In this document: positions 1 to 7,086 of the stretch, in pieces
How the letters are laid out: each line of letters starts with the position of its first letter
How positions within the stretch are numbered: the stretch's first letter is position 1
Assembly (NCBI GenBank): GCA_946482365.1
Contig: CAMLQY010000020.1
Coordinates: 1 to 33,068 of the forward strand
Origin: an uncultured Actinomycetes bacterium
Lineage (GTDB): Bacteria; Actinomycetota; Thermoleophilia; Solirubrobacterales; 70-9
Length of the DNA: 33,068 nt
Direction: 5' to 3'
Position numbers and translations under genes: made by a program
Notes under the pieces: model-generated
Seen by the model: only the letters and a program-made list of their open reading frames with translations
Told to the model about the DNA's origin: nothing
The model's database searches: none

Positions 1-126
1 GATCTGCCGCGGGTCGCGCGCGGCGTGGTCGCCGACGCTGCGCGCGGGCCGCGCGACGCGGAGGCGGCTGTTGATCGCGCTTACCGCCTGCGCGGGGTCA
101 ACAGTCTTCGCTCCCCCGGCGCCGGT

Positions 127-206
127 GGCTTCCAACCCCCACCACCCCGAACTCCGGGGGGTCCGGGTTGTGGCTCTTCGGCCCCCCCCACCCCCCCCCC
201 CCCGCT
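127..206. other. C-rich low-complexity contig edge
   Basis: This stretch is dominated by C homopolymers, ending in a run of about 13 C. A similar C/G-homopolymer block sits at the other end of the window (32935-33055). I see no convincing gene in 1-228. The frames that stay open there do so because the DNA is so GC-rich, and none shows a recognisable domain. The likeliest explanation is draft-assembly or sequencing error at a contig edge, so the base calls here should not be trusted. Confidence 0.6.
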
Positions 207-228
207 TCAGGTACCTGGAACGTGGACT

Positions 229-263
229 GGCGACTTATGCGTCATATGGACGTATAAGTCGCC
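229..263 (-). terminator. Hairpin after yaaA, probable operon end
   Basis: A near-perfect inverted repeat starts 7 nt after the yaaA stop codon. Its arms are GGCGACTTATGCGTC (229-243) and GACGTATAAGTCGCC (249-263), pairing at 14 of 15 positions around a 5-nt loop. It is less GC-rich than its surroundings. No T tract follows, so it is not a classical intrinsic terminator, but its position fits transcript-end formation or 3'-end protection for the reductase-desaturase-yaaA operon. Confidence 0.5.
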
Positions 264-270
264 ATGCGGC

Positions 271-939
271 TCAGCTCGAAACGATCACGTCGAGGCTCGC
301 CGGCGTCAGCTCGACCTCGAAGCCGGCTTCCCGCGCGATCGCGGCAACCTGCTCGGGGGTCTTCGGCTCGGACTTGGCGAGCAGCAGGGCACGGGCGACT
401 TCACCTCGCACCGCCTTGGCCATGTGGGACACCGCCTTGCGCTCACCTCCCTCCTCGTGAAAGGCCCGCACCGCGAGCAGCGTCGCCCGCTTCGGCTTCC
501 AGGCCGCGACGTAGGGTCCCGAGCGCATGTCGACGATCGTCTCGCCCGGCTCGTCGGGCAGCGCCGCTCCAAGCGAGTCGCGCCACCAGGCGGCAAGGGG
601 GCCGATGCCGTCGAGCTTCGCCGATGGCGGCAGGCGGTAGCGGGGGATGCGGTCCCCGGGCCGGACGAATCCCCAGAGCGCGCTCGCGATCAGCACTCGA
701 CCCGCCGCCCGCCGACGCGCGGCGGCCGGCAGGCCGGGAAGGTCGAGGCGCTGGTAGAGGACGCCGGTGTAGACCTCGGCGGCCGGCGCCGCGGGCGCCG
801 CGCGCAAATCCGGGTCGAGCGTGTCGATCAGCTCATCTCGGCGCTCGCCCAGCTCCGCGGCGAAGACGAGCGAGTCGAGGTCGACCGGGTCTCCCGCCTC
901 GGGCTCGGCCTTGCCTTCCGAGGGCGGCAGCAGGATCAC
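271..939 (-). CDS. yaaA: YaaA-family peroxide stress protein
   Basis: A 222-residue protein of the YaaA/DUF328 (UPF0246) family. The family mark is the N-terminal ILLPPSEGK, right after the start, followed by the conserved VYTGVLYQRLDL and SALWGFVRPGDRIPRYRL segments and a late VSHMAKAVRGEVAR block. In E. coli, YaaA limits free intracellular iron and so protects DNA during peroxide stress; here the role is inferred from the family. The GTG at 939 is chosen because it places ILLPPSEGK at the N-terminus and gives the 4-nt GTGA overlap with the desaturase stop, typical of translational coupling. A longer open frame to 1086 would lie wholly inside the desaturase. Being last in an operon of oxygen- and iron-using enzymes suits an iron/peroxide protective role. 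Confidence 0.9.
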   Translation of the reverse strand: MILLPPSEGKAEPEAGDPVDLDSLVFAAELGERRDELIDTLDPDLRAAPAAPAAEVYTGVLYQRLDLPGLPAAARRRAAGRVLIASALWGFVRPGDRIPRYRLPPSAKLDGIGPLAAWWRDSLGAALPDEPGETIVDMRSGPYVAAWKPKRATLLAVRAFHEEGGERKAVSHMAKAVRGEVARALLLAKSEPKTPEQVAAIAREAGFEVELTPASLDVIVSS

Positions 940-2171
940 AGGGCGGGATGGTCCTCCCGCCGGTAGGGCCCGGGCTTGGGGCGCGATGTACCGCCGGGGA
1001 AGGCGAGCCGCAGGATCGTCCGCTGCACCATCCCGAGCTGCTGGCCGAAGGGGCCGCTGTTGTAGGGGAGTCCATAGCGCTCGCAAACCTGCTTCACCTG
1101 CGGCGCGATCTCCGCGTAGCGGGTGCTCGGCAGGTCCGGGAAGAGGTGGTGCTCCACCTGGTAGCCGAGGTTGCCGCTAGCGACGTGGAAGAGCGCGCTG
1201 CCCTCGATGTTCGCCGCGCCCGTCAGCTGCCTCACGTACCAGCCGCCGCGGCTCTCGTCCTCGACTTCCTCGGGCGTGAAGGTGTAGGTCTGGTCGGGGA
1301 AATGGCCGCAGAAGATGATCGCGTAGGCCCAGACGTTGCGGACGATGTTGGCCGTCGCGTTGGCCGACGCCGCGGCCCGGTAGGAGCTCCGGCCGCCGCC
1401 GAGGGCCCGCTTCAGAACCCCGGCCAGCCCACCGCGGCGCCTGGCGCCGCCGCGAGCCTCGAGGCCGGCGTCGAGAGCGGCCATCGCCAGCCCGCTCAGC
1501 AGCGGCCAGGCGATGTAGTCCTTGACGATCTGGCTCTTCGCCTTCTCGCGGATCCCCGCCAGCTCGCGCTTCACCTGCGCCTTGGACTTGCGGCCCTTGC
1601 GGATCGCCTCGAAATCGAGGTCGTGGAGGGCCACGCCCCACTCGAAGAACGCCATCAGCAGCAGGTTGTAGAGCGGCTGGGCGAGATAGACCGGGTGCCA
1701 CTCCTGCTGCGGGTCGATCCGCATGATCTCGTAGCCCAGGTCCTTGTCCTTGCCGAGGATGTTGGTGAAGGTGTGGTGGACGTAGTTGTGCGAGTGCTTC
1801 CAGGCCTCGGCGGTCGAGGCCGTGTCCCAGTCCCAGGTCGAGGAGTTGATCTGGGGGTCGTTCATCCAGTCCCACTGGCCGTGCAGGACGTTGTGGCCGA
1901 TCTCCATGTTCTCGAGGATCTTCGACATCGAGAGAGCGGCCGTGCCGGCGATCTTGGCCGGGCGGTAGCGGGCGCCGAGCAGCAGCACGCGCCCCATCAC
2001 CGCAAGGCGGCGCTGCATCGCGATCATGCTCTCGATGTAGCGCCGGTCGCGTTCGCCGAGGTCGGCGAAGGTCCGGTCGCGGATCTCGTCGAGCTCGCGG
2101 GCCAGCTCTTCGAGCTGCTCCTCGGAAAGGTGCGCGAGCGGGCTCTCGACCTCAACAGTCGTTGCGTTCAT
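936..2171 (-). CDS. Membrane fatty-acid desaturase, DesA3-like
   Basis: A 411-residue di-iron fatty-acid desaturase. The three histidine boxes are visible: HNVLH (residues 93-97), HNYVHH (128-133) and QVEHH near residue 350, with the usual FPDLPS following the last. Alternating hydrophobic segments between boxes fit an integral membrane enzyme. The partner gene directly upstream encodes a flavin/2Fe-2S reductase, the same pairing as mycobacterial DesA3 with its oxidoreductase Rv3230c, which makes oleoyl products from stearoyl-CoA. The exact substrate and bond position cannot be read from sequence. ATG at 2171 is preferred because AAGGAAG lies just upstream. A TTG at 2195 overlapping the reductase stop is the alternative and adds eight residues. 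The stop overlaps the yaaA GTG. Confidence 0.9.
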   Translation of the reverse strand: MNATTVEVESPLAHLSEEQLEELARELDEIRDRTFADLGERDRRYIESMIAMQRRLAVMGRVLLLGARYRPAKIAGTAALSMSKILENMEIGHNVLHGQWDWMNDPQINSSTWDWDTASTAEAWKHSHNYVHHTFTNILGKDKDLGYEIMRIDPQQEWHPVYLAQPLYNLLLMAFFEWGVALHDLDFEAIRKGRKSKAQVKRELAGIREKAKSQIVKDYIAWPLLSGLAMAALDAGLEARGGARRRGGLAGVLKRALGGGRSSYRAAASANATANIVRNVWAYAIIFCGHFPDQTYTFTPEEVEDESRGGWYVRQLTGAANIEGSALFHVASGNLGYQVEHHLFPDLPSTRYAEIAPQVKQVCERYGLPYNSGPFGQQLGMVQRTILRLAFPGGTSRPKPGPYRREDHPAL

Positions 2172-2191
2172 CGTCTTCCTTTCGTCGGTTT

Positions 2192-3289
2192 TCAAAGCGC
2201 GATCTCGATCGGTCCTTCGGGGGCGTTGACGCAGGTGCGGATCATCTCTCCCTCGCTGCCGTGGACCTTGCCGGTGCGCAGGTCGCGCACCTCCCCCTTG
2301 CAGAGCCTGCCTACGCAGGTGTGGCAGATGCCCATCCGGCAGCCAAAGGGAAGCGTGGCGCCGGCCTCCTCGCCGCCGACGAGGATCGGCGTGCCGCTGT
2401 CGCAGCCCGCCTCGACCCCGCTCTCGAGGAACCGCACGCGGCCTCCCTCGCCCTCGCCGGGCTCGCCGCCGATCACCGGCTGGAAGCGCTCCATGTGGAG
2501 CAGCTCGGGATCGCCGTCCTGCTCCCAGCGCTCGCTCATCGCGTCGAGCATCGCGGCCGGGCCCGAGAGGAAGGCGTGGCGCTCGCGCCAGTCGGGGCAG
2601 AGCCGGTCGAGGTCGGCGGGCCCGATCCGGCCCTCCTCCCCGGTGATCCGCAGGTGCAGGTCATAGCCCTCGTGGGCTTCGCCGATCTCGTCGAGGAGGT
2701 CGGCGAAGATGACCCCCTCGGCCTCGCGGGCGGAGTGGACGTGGACCGCGTCGGCCAGCGAGTCGCTGCGGTGCAGGCTGCGCAGCATGCTCATGATCGG
2801 CGTGATCCCGCTGCCGGCGCTGAGGAAGAGCAGCTTGCGCGGCGGCGGGTCGGGCAGCACGAACATCCCTTCGACGCCGCCGAGCCGGACGACGTCTCCG
2901 GGTCGGGCCTGGCGCACGAAGTAGGGGGAGACCTTGCCCGTCTCGACCAGCTTCGGCGTGATGCTGATGCAGCCGTCGGGGCGACCGGGCTCCGAGGTCA
3001 GCGAGTAGGCACGCCAGTGGTGGATGCCGTCGACGACGACGCCGATCCTCAGGTACTGCCCGGGGCGGTGGCCGGGCCACTCGAACCCGGGCCGGATCAG
3101 CACGGTCGCCGCTTCGGGCGTCTCGGCGTCGATGCGCTCGATCCGCCCGCGCAGCTCGCGGGTCGACCAGAGCGGGTTGATCAGCTCGAGGTAGTCGTCG
3201 GGCAGGAGCGGCGTGAACAGGGATCGCACTGAGTGCAGCGCCCTCCGCCTCAACGGCGGGACCTTCGGTGGTGCTCCTCGCTCCGCCAT
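2192..3289 (-). CDS. Ferredoxin reductase with C-terminal 2Fe-2S domain
   Basis: A 365-residue electron-transfer protein supplying the desaturase. Domains in order: an FAD-binding barrel with RAYSLTS (flavin-binding RxYS[TS] motif), an NAD(P)-binding domain with GSGITPIMSMLR, and a plant-type 2Fe-2S ferredoxin domain. The iron ligands are visible as GCRMGICHTC (C-x4-C-x2-C) and a fourth Cys in IRTCVNAP. This order (reductase then ferredoxin) matches Rv3230c, the reductase of mycobacterial DesA3. It is first in a three-gene operon and ends a few bases before the desaturase. The ATG has no ribosome-binding site; a TAATAT lies 6 nt upstream, pointing to a leaderless message. Confidence 0.92.
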   Translation of the reverse strand: MAERGAPPKVPPLRRRALHSVRSLFTPLLPDDYLELINPLWSTRELRGRIERIDAETPEAATVLIRPGFEWPGHRPGQYLRIGVVVDGIHHWRAYSLTSEPGRPDGCISITPKLVETGKVSPYFVRQARPGDVVRLGGVEGMFVLPDPPPRKLLFLSAGSGITPIMSMLRSLHRSDSLADAVHVHSAREAEGVIFADLLDEIGEAHEGYDLHLRITGEEGRIGPADLDRLCPDWRERHAFLSGPAAMLDAMSERWEQDGDPELLHMERFQPVIGGEPGEGEGGRVRFLESGVEAGCDSGTPILVGGEEAGATLPFGCRMGICHTCVGRLCKGEVRDLRTGKVHGSEGEMIRTCVNAPEGPIEIAL

Positions 3290-3295
3290 TGATTG

Positions 3296-3301
3296 ATATT
3301 A
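3296..3301 (-). promoter_or_regulatory. -10 box TAATAT for leaderless reductase operon
   Basis: On the minus strand TAATAT is followed by 6 nt and then the reductase ATG, so transcription would begin at or next to the start codon. A TTGACA further upstream is 24 nt away, too far to be a normal -35. The hexamer also sits inside a loose inverted repeat (TTACACA at 3299-3305, TGTGTCA at 3324-3330) that could be an operator. Confidence 0.55.
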
Positions 3302-3385
3302 CACAGATCGATGTAGAGGTTTGTGTGTCAAGCCGCACACGCCCGGGGCCTGCCGCCGGACCGCGGGCTAAGGTCGCTCTACCCG

Positions 3386-4690
3386 ATGCCGGCCGATCCC
3401 ACCCAGCTCGACCGCGACCATCTCTGGCACCCCTTCACCCAGCAGCAGGCATGGTGCGAGGAAGAGACGCTGCTGATCGAGCGCGGCGAGGGGTCCTACC
3501 TGATCGACGACGGGGGGCAGCGCTACCTGGACGGAGTCTCCTCGCTGTGGTGCACCGTTCACGGCCACCGGCACCCAGGGATCGACGCCGCGGTGACCGA
3601 CCAGCTCGGCAAGGTCGCGCACTCGACCATGCTCGGCCTCTCCCACCCCGGCGCAGCCGAGCTCGCCGGCCGCCTCGTCGACCTCGCGCCCCCCGGCCTC
3701 TCCCGCGTCTTCTACTCGGAGTCAGGCTCGACCGGGGTCGAGATCGCCCTGAAGATGGCTTTCCAGTACCAGCAGCAGCGCGGCGGCCAGCACGCCCGTC
3801 GCACCTCCTTCGTCCACCTGCGCGAGTCCTACCACGGCGACACGATCGGCTCGGTATCGGTGGGCGGCATCGACCTCTTCCACTCCACCTACCGGCCGCT
3901 GCTCTTCCAGGCCCACGCGGCCGAGCCGGGGGACGCCGCCGACCTCGAGCGGGTCCTCGCGGTCCACGAAGAGGAGATCGCCGCGGTGATCGTCGAGCCG
4001 CTCGTGCAGGGAGCGGCGGGGATGCTGCTCCACCCGCCGGGATACCTGCGCGCGGTGCGCGAGCTCTGCGACCGCTTCGGCGTGCTGCTGATCTGCGACG
4101 AGGTGGCGACCGGCTTCGGCCGCACCGGGACGATGCTCGCCTGCGAGCAGGAGGACGTCGCCCCCGATCTCCTCTGCCTCGCCAAGGGCCTCACCGGCGG
4201 CTACCTGCCGCTGGCGGCGACGCTGGCGACGGAGTGCATCTACGAGGGCTTCCTCGGCGCCCCGGAGGAGTACCGCACCTTCTTCCACGGCCACACCTAC
4301 ACCGGCAACCCGCTCGCCTGCGCCGCCGCGCTGGCCAACCTCGACGCCTTCGAGCGGGAGCGCACTATGGAGCGCCTGCAGCCGAAGATCGAGCTGCTGC
4401 GCGAGCTGCTCGACGAGGTCGAGGCGATGCCCGAGGTGGCGGAGGTGCGGGCCCGGGGCGTCATGGTCGGCATCGACCTCGGCGAGCACGACCCGGCCCT
4501 GCGCATGGGCCACCGGGTCACCCTCGAGGCCCGGAGGCGCGGGGCGATCGTCCGGCCTCTCAGCGACGTCGTCGTGCTGATGCCGCCGCTGTCGATCTCC
4601 GAGGAGGAGCTGCGCAGCCTCGTCGCGATCGTCGCCGAGTCGATCGAGGCGGCGTGCGCTCCCGCTCCCCAACTAGCCCAGGCCGCTTAG
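3386..4690 (+). CDS. bioA: Adenosylmethionine-8-amino-7-oxononanoate transaminase
   Basis: A 434-residue class-III PLP aminotransferase matching BioA, which makes 7,8-diaminopelargonate in biotin synthesis with SAM as amino donor. BioA-typical features are HLWHPFTQQ at the N-terminus, [36 protein letters not shown], the PLP-contacting [12 protein letters not shown], the Schiff-base lysine in [16 protein letters not shown] and the closing [16 protein letters not shown] 3386 is used because HLWHPFTQ should lie near the N-terminus; an upstream in-frame ATG at 3323 would add 21 residues with no family resemblance. No other biotin gene is nearby, so it is an isolated pathway member. TAAGGT 11 nt upstream could be its -10 box. 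A structured repeat begins 2 nt after the stop. Confidence 0.93.
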   Translation: MPADPTQLDRDHLWHPFTQQQAWCEEETLLIERGEGSYLIDDGGQRYLDGVSSLWCTVHGHRHPGIDAAVTDQLGKVAHSTMLGLSHPGAAELAGRLVDLAPPGLSRVFYSESGSTGVEIALKMAFQYQQQRGGQHARRTSFVHLRESYHGDTIGSVSVGGIDLFHSTYRPLLFQAHAAEPGDAADLERVLAVHEEEIAAVIVEPLVQGAAGMLLHPPGYLRAVRELCDRFGVLLICDEVATGFGRTGTMLACEQEDVAPDLLCLAKGLTGGYLPLAATLATECIYEGFLGAPEEYRTFFHGHTYTGNPLACAAALANLDAFERERTMERLQPKIELLRELLDEVEAMPEVAEVRARGVMVGIDLGEHDPALRMGHRVTLEARRRGAIVRPLSDVVVLMPPLSISEEELRSLVAIVAESIEAACAPAPQLAQAA

Positions 4691-4691
4691 G

Positions 4692-4778
4692 CGCGCGGGT
4701 CCTGTCGTGGGGCAGGGGGGCCTGCGGGCGGGCGCACGGCGTCCGTTCTCGGCCCCCCTGCCCCACGCCACCCGCGCG
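4692..4778 (-). repeat. Structured intergenic repeat, family 1 copy A
   Basis: A long imperfect palindrome between bioA and the NUDIX gene. Read on the minus strand it starts GCGCGGGTGGCG and ends CGACAGGACCCGCGC, the same ends as copies B and C, while the middle differs and pairs with itself (GGGGCAGGGGGGCC against GGCCCCCCTGCCCC). The conserved asymmetry, an ACAGG-like bulge on the 3' arm only, is kept. Copy A is in the opposite orientation to B and C. It could act as a terminator or 3'-end stabiliser for bioA. Confidence 0.7.
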
Positions 4779-4787
4779 ATAGCGGGG

Positions 4788-4793
4788 TAGGGT
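4788..4793 (+). promoter_or_regulatory. -10 box TAGGGT, leaderless NUDIX gene
   Basis: TAGGGT fits the actinobacterial TANNNT -10 pattern and is separated from the NUDIX ATG by 7 nt. No ribosome-binding site is present, so a leaderless transcript is likely. Confidence 0.5.
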
Positions 4794-4800
4794 CAGTGCC

Positions 4801-5454
4801 ATGGACGAGCGCAGGCGCGGACCGGCGGAGGCGCCAAACCTGGGTGAGCCCGCGGTGCCGCGGCCTGCTGCTTCGGTGGTGCTGCTGCGGCGCGGGGGGA
4901 AGCACTCGGAGAGAGCTTTGGAGGTGCTGCTGCTGAAGCGGACCGAGGAGGCTCGGTTCATGCCGGGGGTGTGGGTGTTTCCCGGCGGGTCGGTGGACGA
5001 CGGGGACGGGGTGGACGAAGAGCGGTTCAAGGCGTGCGCGGTGCGGGAGCTGGAGGAGGAGGCCGGGATCGCGCTGCCGGCCGAGGAGGAGCTGGTCCTC
5101 TTCTCGCGCTGGATCACCCCCGAGGTGGTCTCGCGCCGCTTCGACGCCTGGTTCTTCCTCGCCCTCGCCCCGGCCCACACCCCGCCCAAACCCGACGGCG
5201 TAGAGACCACCGACGCCGCCTGGTTCGAGCCCGCCAAGGCCCTGGAGGCTCAGACCGCCGGCGAGCTCGTCCTAGCCTTCCCCACGATCAAGCAACTCGA
5301 GCTCCTATCGGAGTTCCCCACCGCCGACGAGGCAATGACAGCTCACCGCCACCGCCCCGTGGAGCCGATCCTCCCCAAAGTAATCGGCTCCCAAGCAGAA
5401 CACCGAGTAGTCCTCCCCGGCGACCCCGACTACCCGGCTGACCCGTCAACCTGA
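4801..5454 (+). CDS. NUDIX hydrolase, NUDT19-like
   Basis: A 217-residue NUDIX-family pyrophosphohydrolase. The Nudix helix is seen as RELEEEAGI (the REUxEExGU core), preceded by WVFPGGSVDDGD. The loop before the core is longer than in short NUDIX enzymes, as in NUDT19-type coenzyme-A/RNA-cap-like hydrolases, and the post-box segment FSRWITPEVVSRRFDAWFFL also resembles that group. Acidic residues for Mg2+ binding are present. The actual substrate cannot be told. It stands alone, with its own probable leaderless promoter, between two repeat-family palindromes; the second begins 9 nt after its stop and separates it from the convergent gene. Confidence 0.85.
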   Translation: MDERRRGPAEAPNLGEPAVPRPAASVVLLRRGGKHSERALEVLLLKRTEEARFMPGVWVFPGGSVDDGDGVDEERFKACAVRELEEEAGIALPAEEELVLFSRWITPEVVSRRFDAWFFLALAPAHTPPKPDGVETTDAAWFEPAKALEAQTAGELVLAFPTIKQLELLSEFPTADEAMTAHRHRPVEPILPKVIGSQAEHRVVLPGDPDYPADPST

Positions 5455-5463
5455 GCCGTATCT

Positions 5464-5555
5464 CCCGCGGGTGGCGCTGTAGGGGGGACCGCCCCTGAGG
5501 ACGCTTTAGCGACCGGAAGGGGCGGTGGGTCCCCTGCAGCGACAGGACCCGCGGG
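5464..5555 (+). repeat. Structured intergenic repeat, family 1 copy B
   Basis: A 92-nt imperfect palindrome filling the gap between the convergent NUDIX and DUF3137-like genes. Stems from outside in: CCCGCGGGT/ACCCGCGGG; GCTGTAGGGG/CCCCTGCAGC; ACCGCCCCT/AGGGGCGGT; then an apical CGC-TTTA-GCG hairpin flanked by GAGGA and ACCGGA. It shares nearly all of this with copy C, including both side bulges, and differs at paired positions in a compensatory way. In this position it probably serves as a two-way transcript end. Confidence 0.8.
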
Positions 5556-5559
5556 CCAA

Positions 5560-6231
5560 CTACCCCCCAGGAAACGCCTCCAGCCCGGCATGCCAAGGCC
5601 CGGGCGGATACGTATGGATGCCGCTTTGATCCATCTCCCCCTGCAACCGCTTGAACAGCTGCCCGGCGTTCCCCAGCACCGCTTCCAGCTCCCCCTCGCT
5701 GCGCTCGCGCAGGCGCCAGAGGAGCCAGAGCTGGCGGTCGTTGACGCCGAAGTCGACCTCGCCGGTCATCGTCGTCGTCCACTCGAGGAAGCCGGGGCTG
5801 AAGAGCTCGCGCAGGGCGACCGGGTCGTACTCGCTCGGCACCGTGGCGAGGAATCGCCTGTTGAAGTCGATCGACTCGAACTCGACCTTGCGGGCGAAAC
5901 GCTGGGTGACGTGCTCGTGCCCCTCGACCGACTCGACGTTGAAGGCGGGGACGACCTGGGCGAGGTCGGGCATGTGCGCCTTGCAGAGAAGCGCGGTCGG
6001 CAGGACCGCCTTGCTGAAGAGACTGCCCACCTCCCGCTCGTCGGCATCGCAGCAGGAGCCCCAGAAGCCCTCGGCCAGCTGCCCTGTGAGGCGATTGGTC
6101 CCCCCCACGCAGAGCGCCACGGGCCCGTCCTTTGGGTTGATCCCCCCCACCGGCTCGTAGCGCAGCTCGTGGCGCTCGCCGTATCTGCGCACGACCTCCG
6201 CCCACTCCTGCGCTTCCTGCTTGGCCCCCAT
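5560..6231 (-). CDS. DUF3137-like cytosolic protein next to lemA
   Basis: A 223-residue protein with no signal peptide or membrane segment. The central part (KVEFESIDFNRRFLATV, then DPVALRELFSPGFLEWTTTM and a short strand-rich tail) resembles the DUF3137 pattern of FES-x-FxxxF-x-V followed by a two-helix A-x-x-L-L-x-P-x-F-M-E block. DUF3137 genes are often beside lemA, and here lemA is divergent 60 bp away, which supports the match. Function is unknown. Two adjacent cysteines (GSCCDADE) stand out. On its own strand TAGGAT lies 9 nt before the ATG, so it may be leaderless. The family assignment comes from pattern reading alone. Confidence 0.6.
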   Translation of the reverse strand: MGAKQEAQEWAEVVRRYGERHELRYEPVGGINPKDGPVALCVGGTNRLTGQLAEGFWGSCCDADEREVGSLFSKAVLPTALLCKAHMPDLAQVVPAFNVESVEGHEHVTQRFARKVEFESIDFNRRFLATVPSEYDPVALRELFSPGFLEWTTTMTGEVDFGVNDRQLWLLWRLRERSEGELEAVLGNAGQLFKRLQGEMDQSGIHTYPPGPWHAGLEAFPGG

Positions 6232-6240
6232 GGATGGGTG

Positions 6241-6284
6241 ATCCTAAGGCCACCCCTCGCGCTGGCCGGCCGGCCAAGTAGGAT
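6241..6284. promoter_or_regulatory. Divergent TAGGAT -10 boxes for lemA and DUF3137-like gene
   Basis: TAGGAT occurs once on each strand of the 60-bp divergent gap: 6279-6284 on plus, 7 nt before the lemA ATG, and 6246-6241 on minus, 9 nt before the DUF3137-like ATG. Identical hexamers at similar distances suggest matched, short-leader or leaderless expression of the pair. Confidence 0.5.
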
Positions 6285-6291
6285 TGGCTTC

Positions 6292-6858
6292 ATGACTTGG
6301 GTGCTCATCGCCGTGGTCGCGATCGTCGTGATCTCGGTCCTCTACTACATCGCCAAGCGCAACTCGATCATCGCCGCGCGCAACCGGGTCGACGAGTCCT
6401 GGAGCGGGATCGACGTGCAGCTGAAGCGCCGCCACGACCTCGTGCCCAACCTGGTCGAGACGGTCAAGGGCTACGCCGAGCACGAGAGCCAGACCTTCGA
6501 GAGGACGACCCAGGCACGGGCCGAGGCGATGGCAGCCGAAAGCGTCGAGGACACCGCCAAGGCGGAGCAGAAGCTGACCCAGGCGCTGGCCGACGTGCGC
6601 GCCGTGGCCGAGAACTACCCGACCCTGCGCGCGACCGAGAACTTCCAGCAGCTCAGCCGCAACCTCTCCGAGCTGGAGGACGAGATCCAGGCCTCGCGGC
6701 GGATCTACAACTCCAACGTCCAGTCCTACAACACCGACATCGAACAGTTCCCCGGCTCCGTCGTCGCCAAGCAGGGAAACTTCACCGCCCGCGAGTTCTT
6801 CGAGATCGAGGACCCTGCCGAGCGCGAGCCCGTCTCGGTCAGCTTCGGCAAAGACTGA
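6292..6858 (+). CDS. lemA: LemA family protein
   Basis: A 188-residue LemA protein. It opens with one membrane helix (VLIAVVAIVVISVLYYIA) and continues with a long alpha-helical domain holding the family's NRVDESWSGIDVQLKRRHDLVPNLVETVKGY motif (split here: RRHDLVPNLV is the core) and ending near the conserved SRRIYNSNVQSYNTDIEQFP region and a C-terminal FFE segment. LemA proteins have the N-terminus outside and the coil inside; their molecular role is unsettled, with links to membrane-protease and envelope stress systems. Start at ATG 6292 is fixed by the membrane helix. It sits divergent from a DUF3137-like gene, a common partner of lemA. Confidence 0.93.
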   Translation: MTWVLIAVVAIVVISVLYYIAKRNSIIAARNRVDESWSGIDVQLKRRHDLVPNLVETVKGYAEHESQTFERTTQARAEAMAAESVEDTAKAEQKLTQALADVRAVAENYPTLRATENFQQLSRNLSELEDEIQASRRIYNSNVQSYNTDIEQFPGSVVAKQGNFTAREFFEIEDPAEREPVSVSFGKD

Positions 6859-6865
6859 GCCCGAC

Positions 6866-6871
6866 TAGGAT
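6866..6871 (+). promoter_or_regulatory. -10 box TAGGAT before rubredoxin
   Basis: TAGGAT is followed by 6 nt (TTCAGC) and the rubredoxin ATG. It lies in the 19-nt gap after lemA, so rubredoxin can have its own leaderless start as well as receiving lemA read-through. Confidence 0.5.
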
Positions 6872-6877
6872 TTCAGC

Positions 6878-7069
6878 ATGACCACGGCAACCGAAGCGAA
6901 GCTCTGGATCTGCGAGAGCTGCGGCTTCATCTACGACCCCGCGATCGGCGACCCCGACGGCGGCATCCCGCCCGGCACGGCCTTCGAGGATATCCCCAAG
7001 GACTGGTTCTGCCCGGTCTGCGGCGCGCGGACCTCAGACTTCCGTCTGTTGGAGCCCGGCGAGGCCTAA
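6878..7069 (+). CDS. Rubredoxin
   Basis: A 63-residue rubredoxin, a one-iron electron carrier. The four iron ligands are in two CxxCG knuckles: [12 protein letters not shown] (residues 10-21) and [10 protein letters not shown] (43-52), with the conserved aromatic and [10 protein letters not shown] segment between them. Length and spacing are normal. The gene stops 17 nt before a GMC oxidoreductase that carries its own four-cysteine motif, so the two probably form an operon and a redox pair. Actinobacterial rubredoxins otherwise serve alkane hydroxylases, but none is here. Confidence 0.95.
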   Translation: MTTATEAKLWICESCGFIYDPAIGDPDGGIPPGTAFEDIPKDWFCPVCGARTSDFRLLEPGEA

Positions 7070-7086
7070 GCCCGCCAGGGGGGCCC

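Noticed and set aside
1..228. Partial gene at the left edge
   Set aside because: Several frames stay open, but none has a recognisable product and the stretch runs into a C homopolymer.
264..2666. Very long open frame on the strand opposite the desaturase operon
   Set aside because: Arg/Ala/Pro-rich translation with no domain, lying antisense to three well-supported genes; typical of GC-rich DNA.
5490..5520. Hammerhead-ribozyme-like CTGAGGA followed by a short hairpin and GGAA in repeat copies B and C
   Set aside because: CTGANGA matches the first hammerhead box, but GAA(A) does not directly follow the stem and no cleavage-site UH stem III arrangement exists. The word is better explained as an internal loop of the palindrome.
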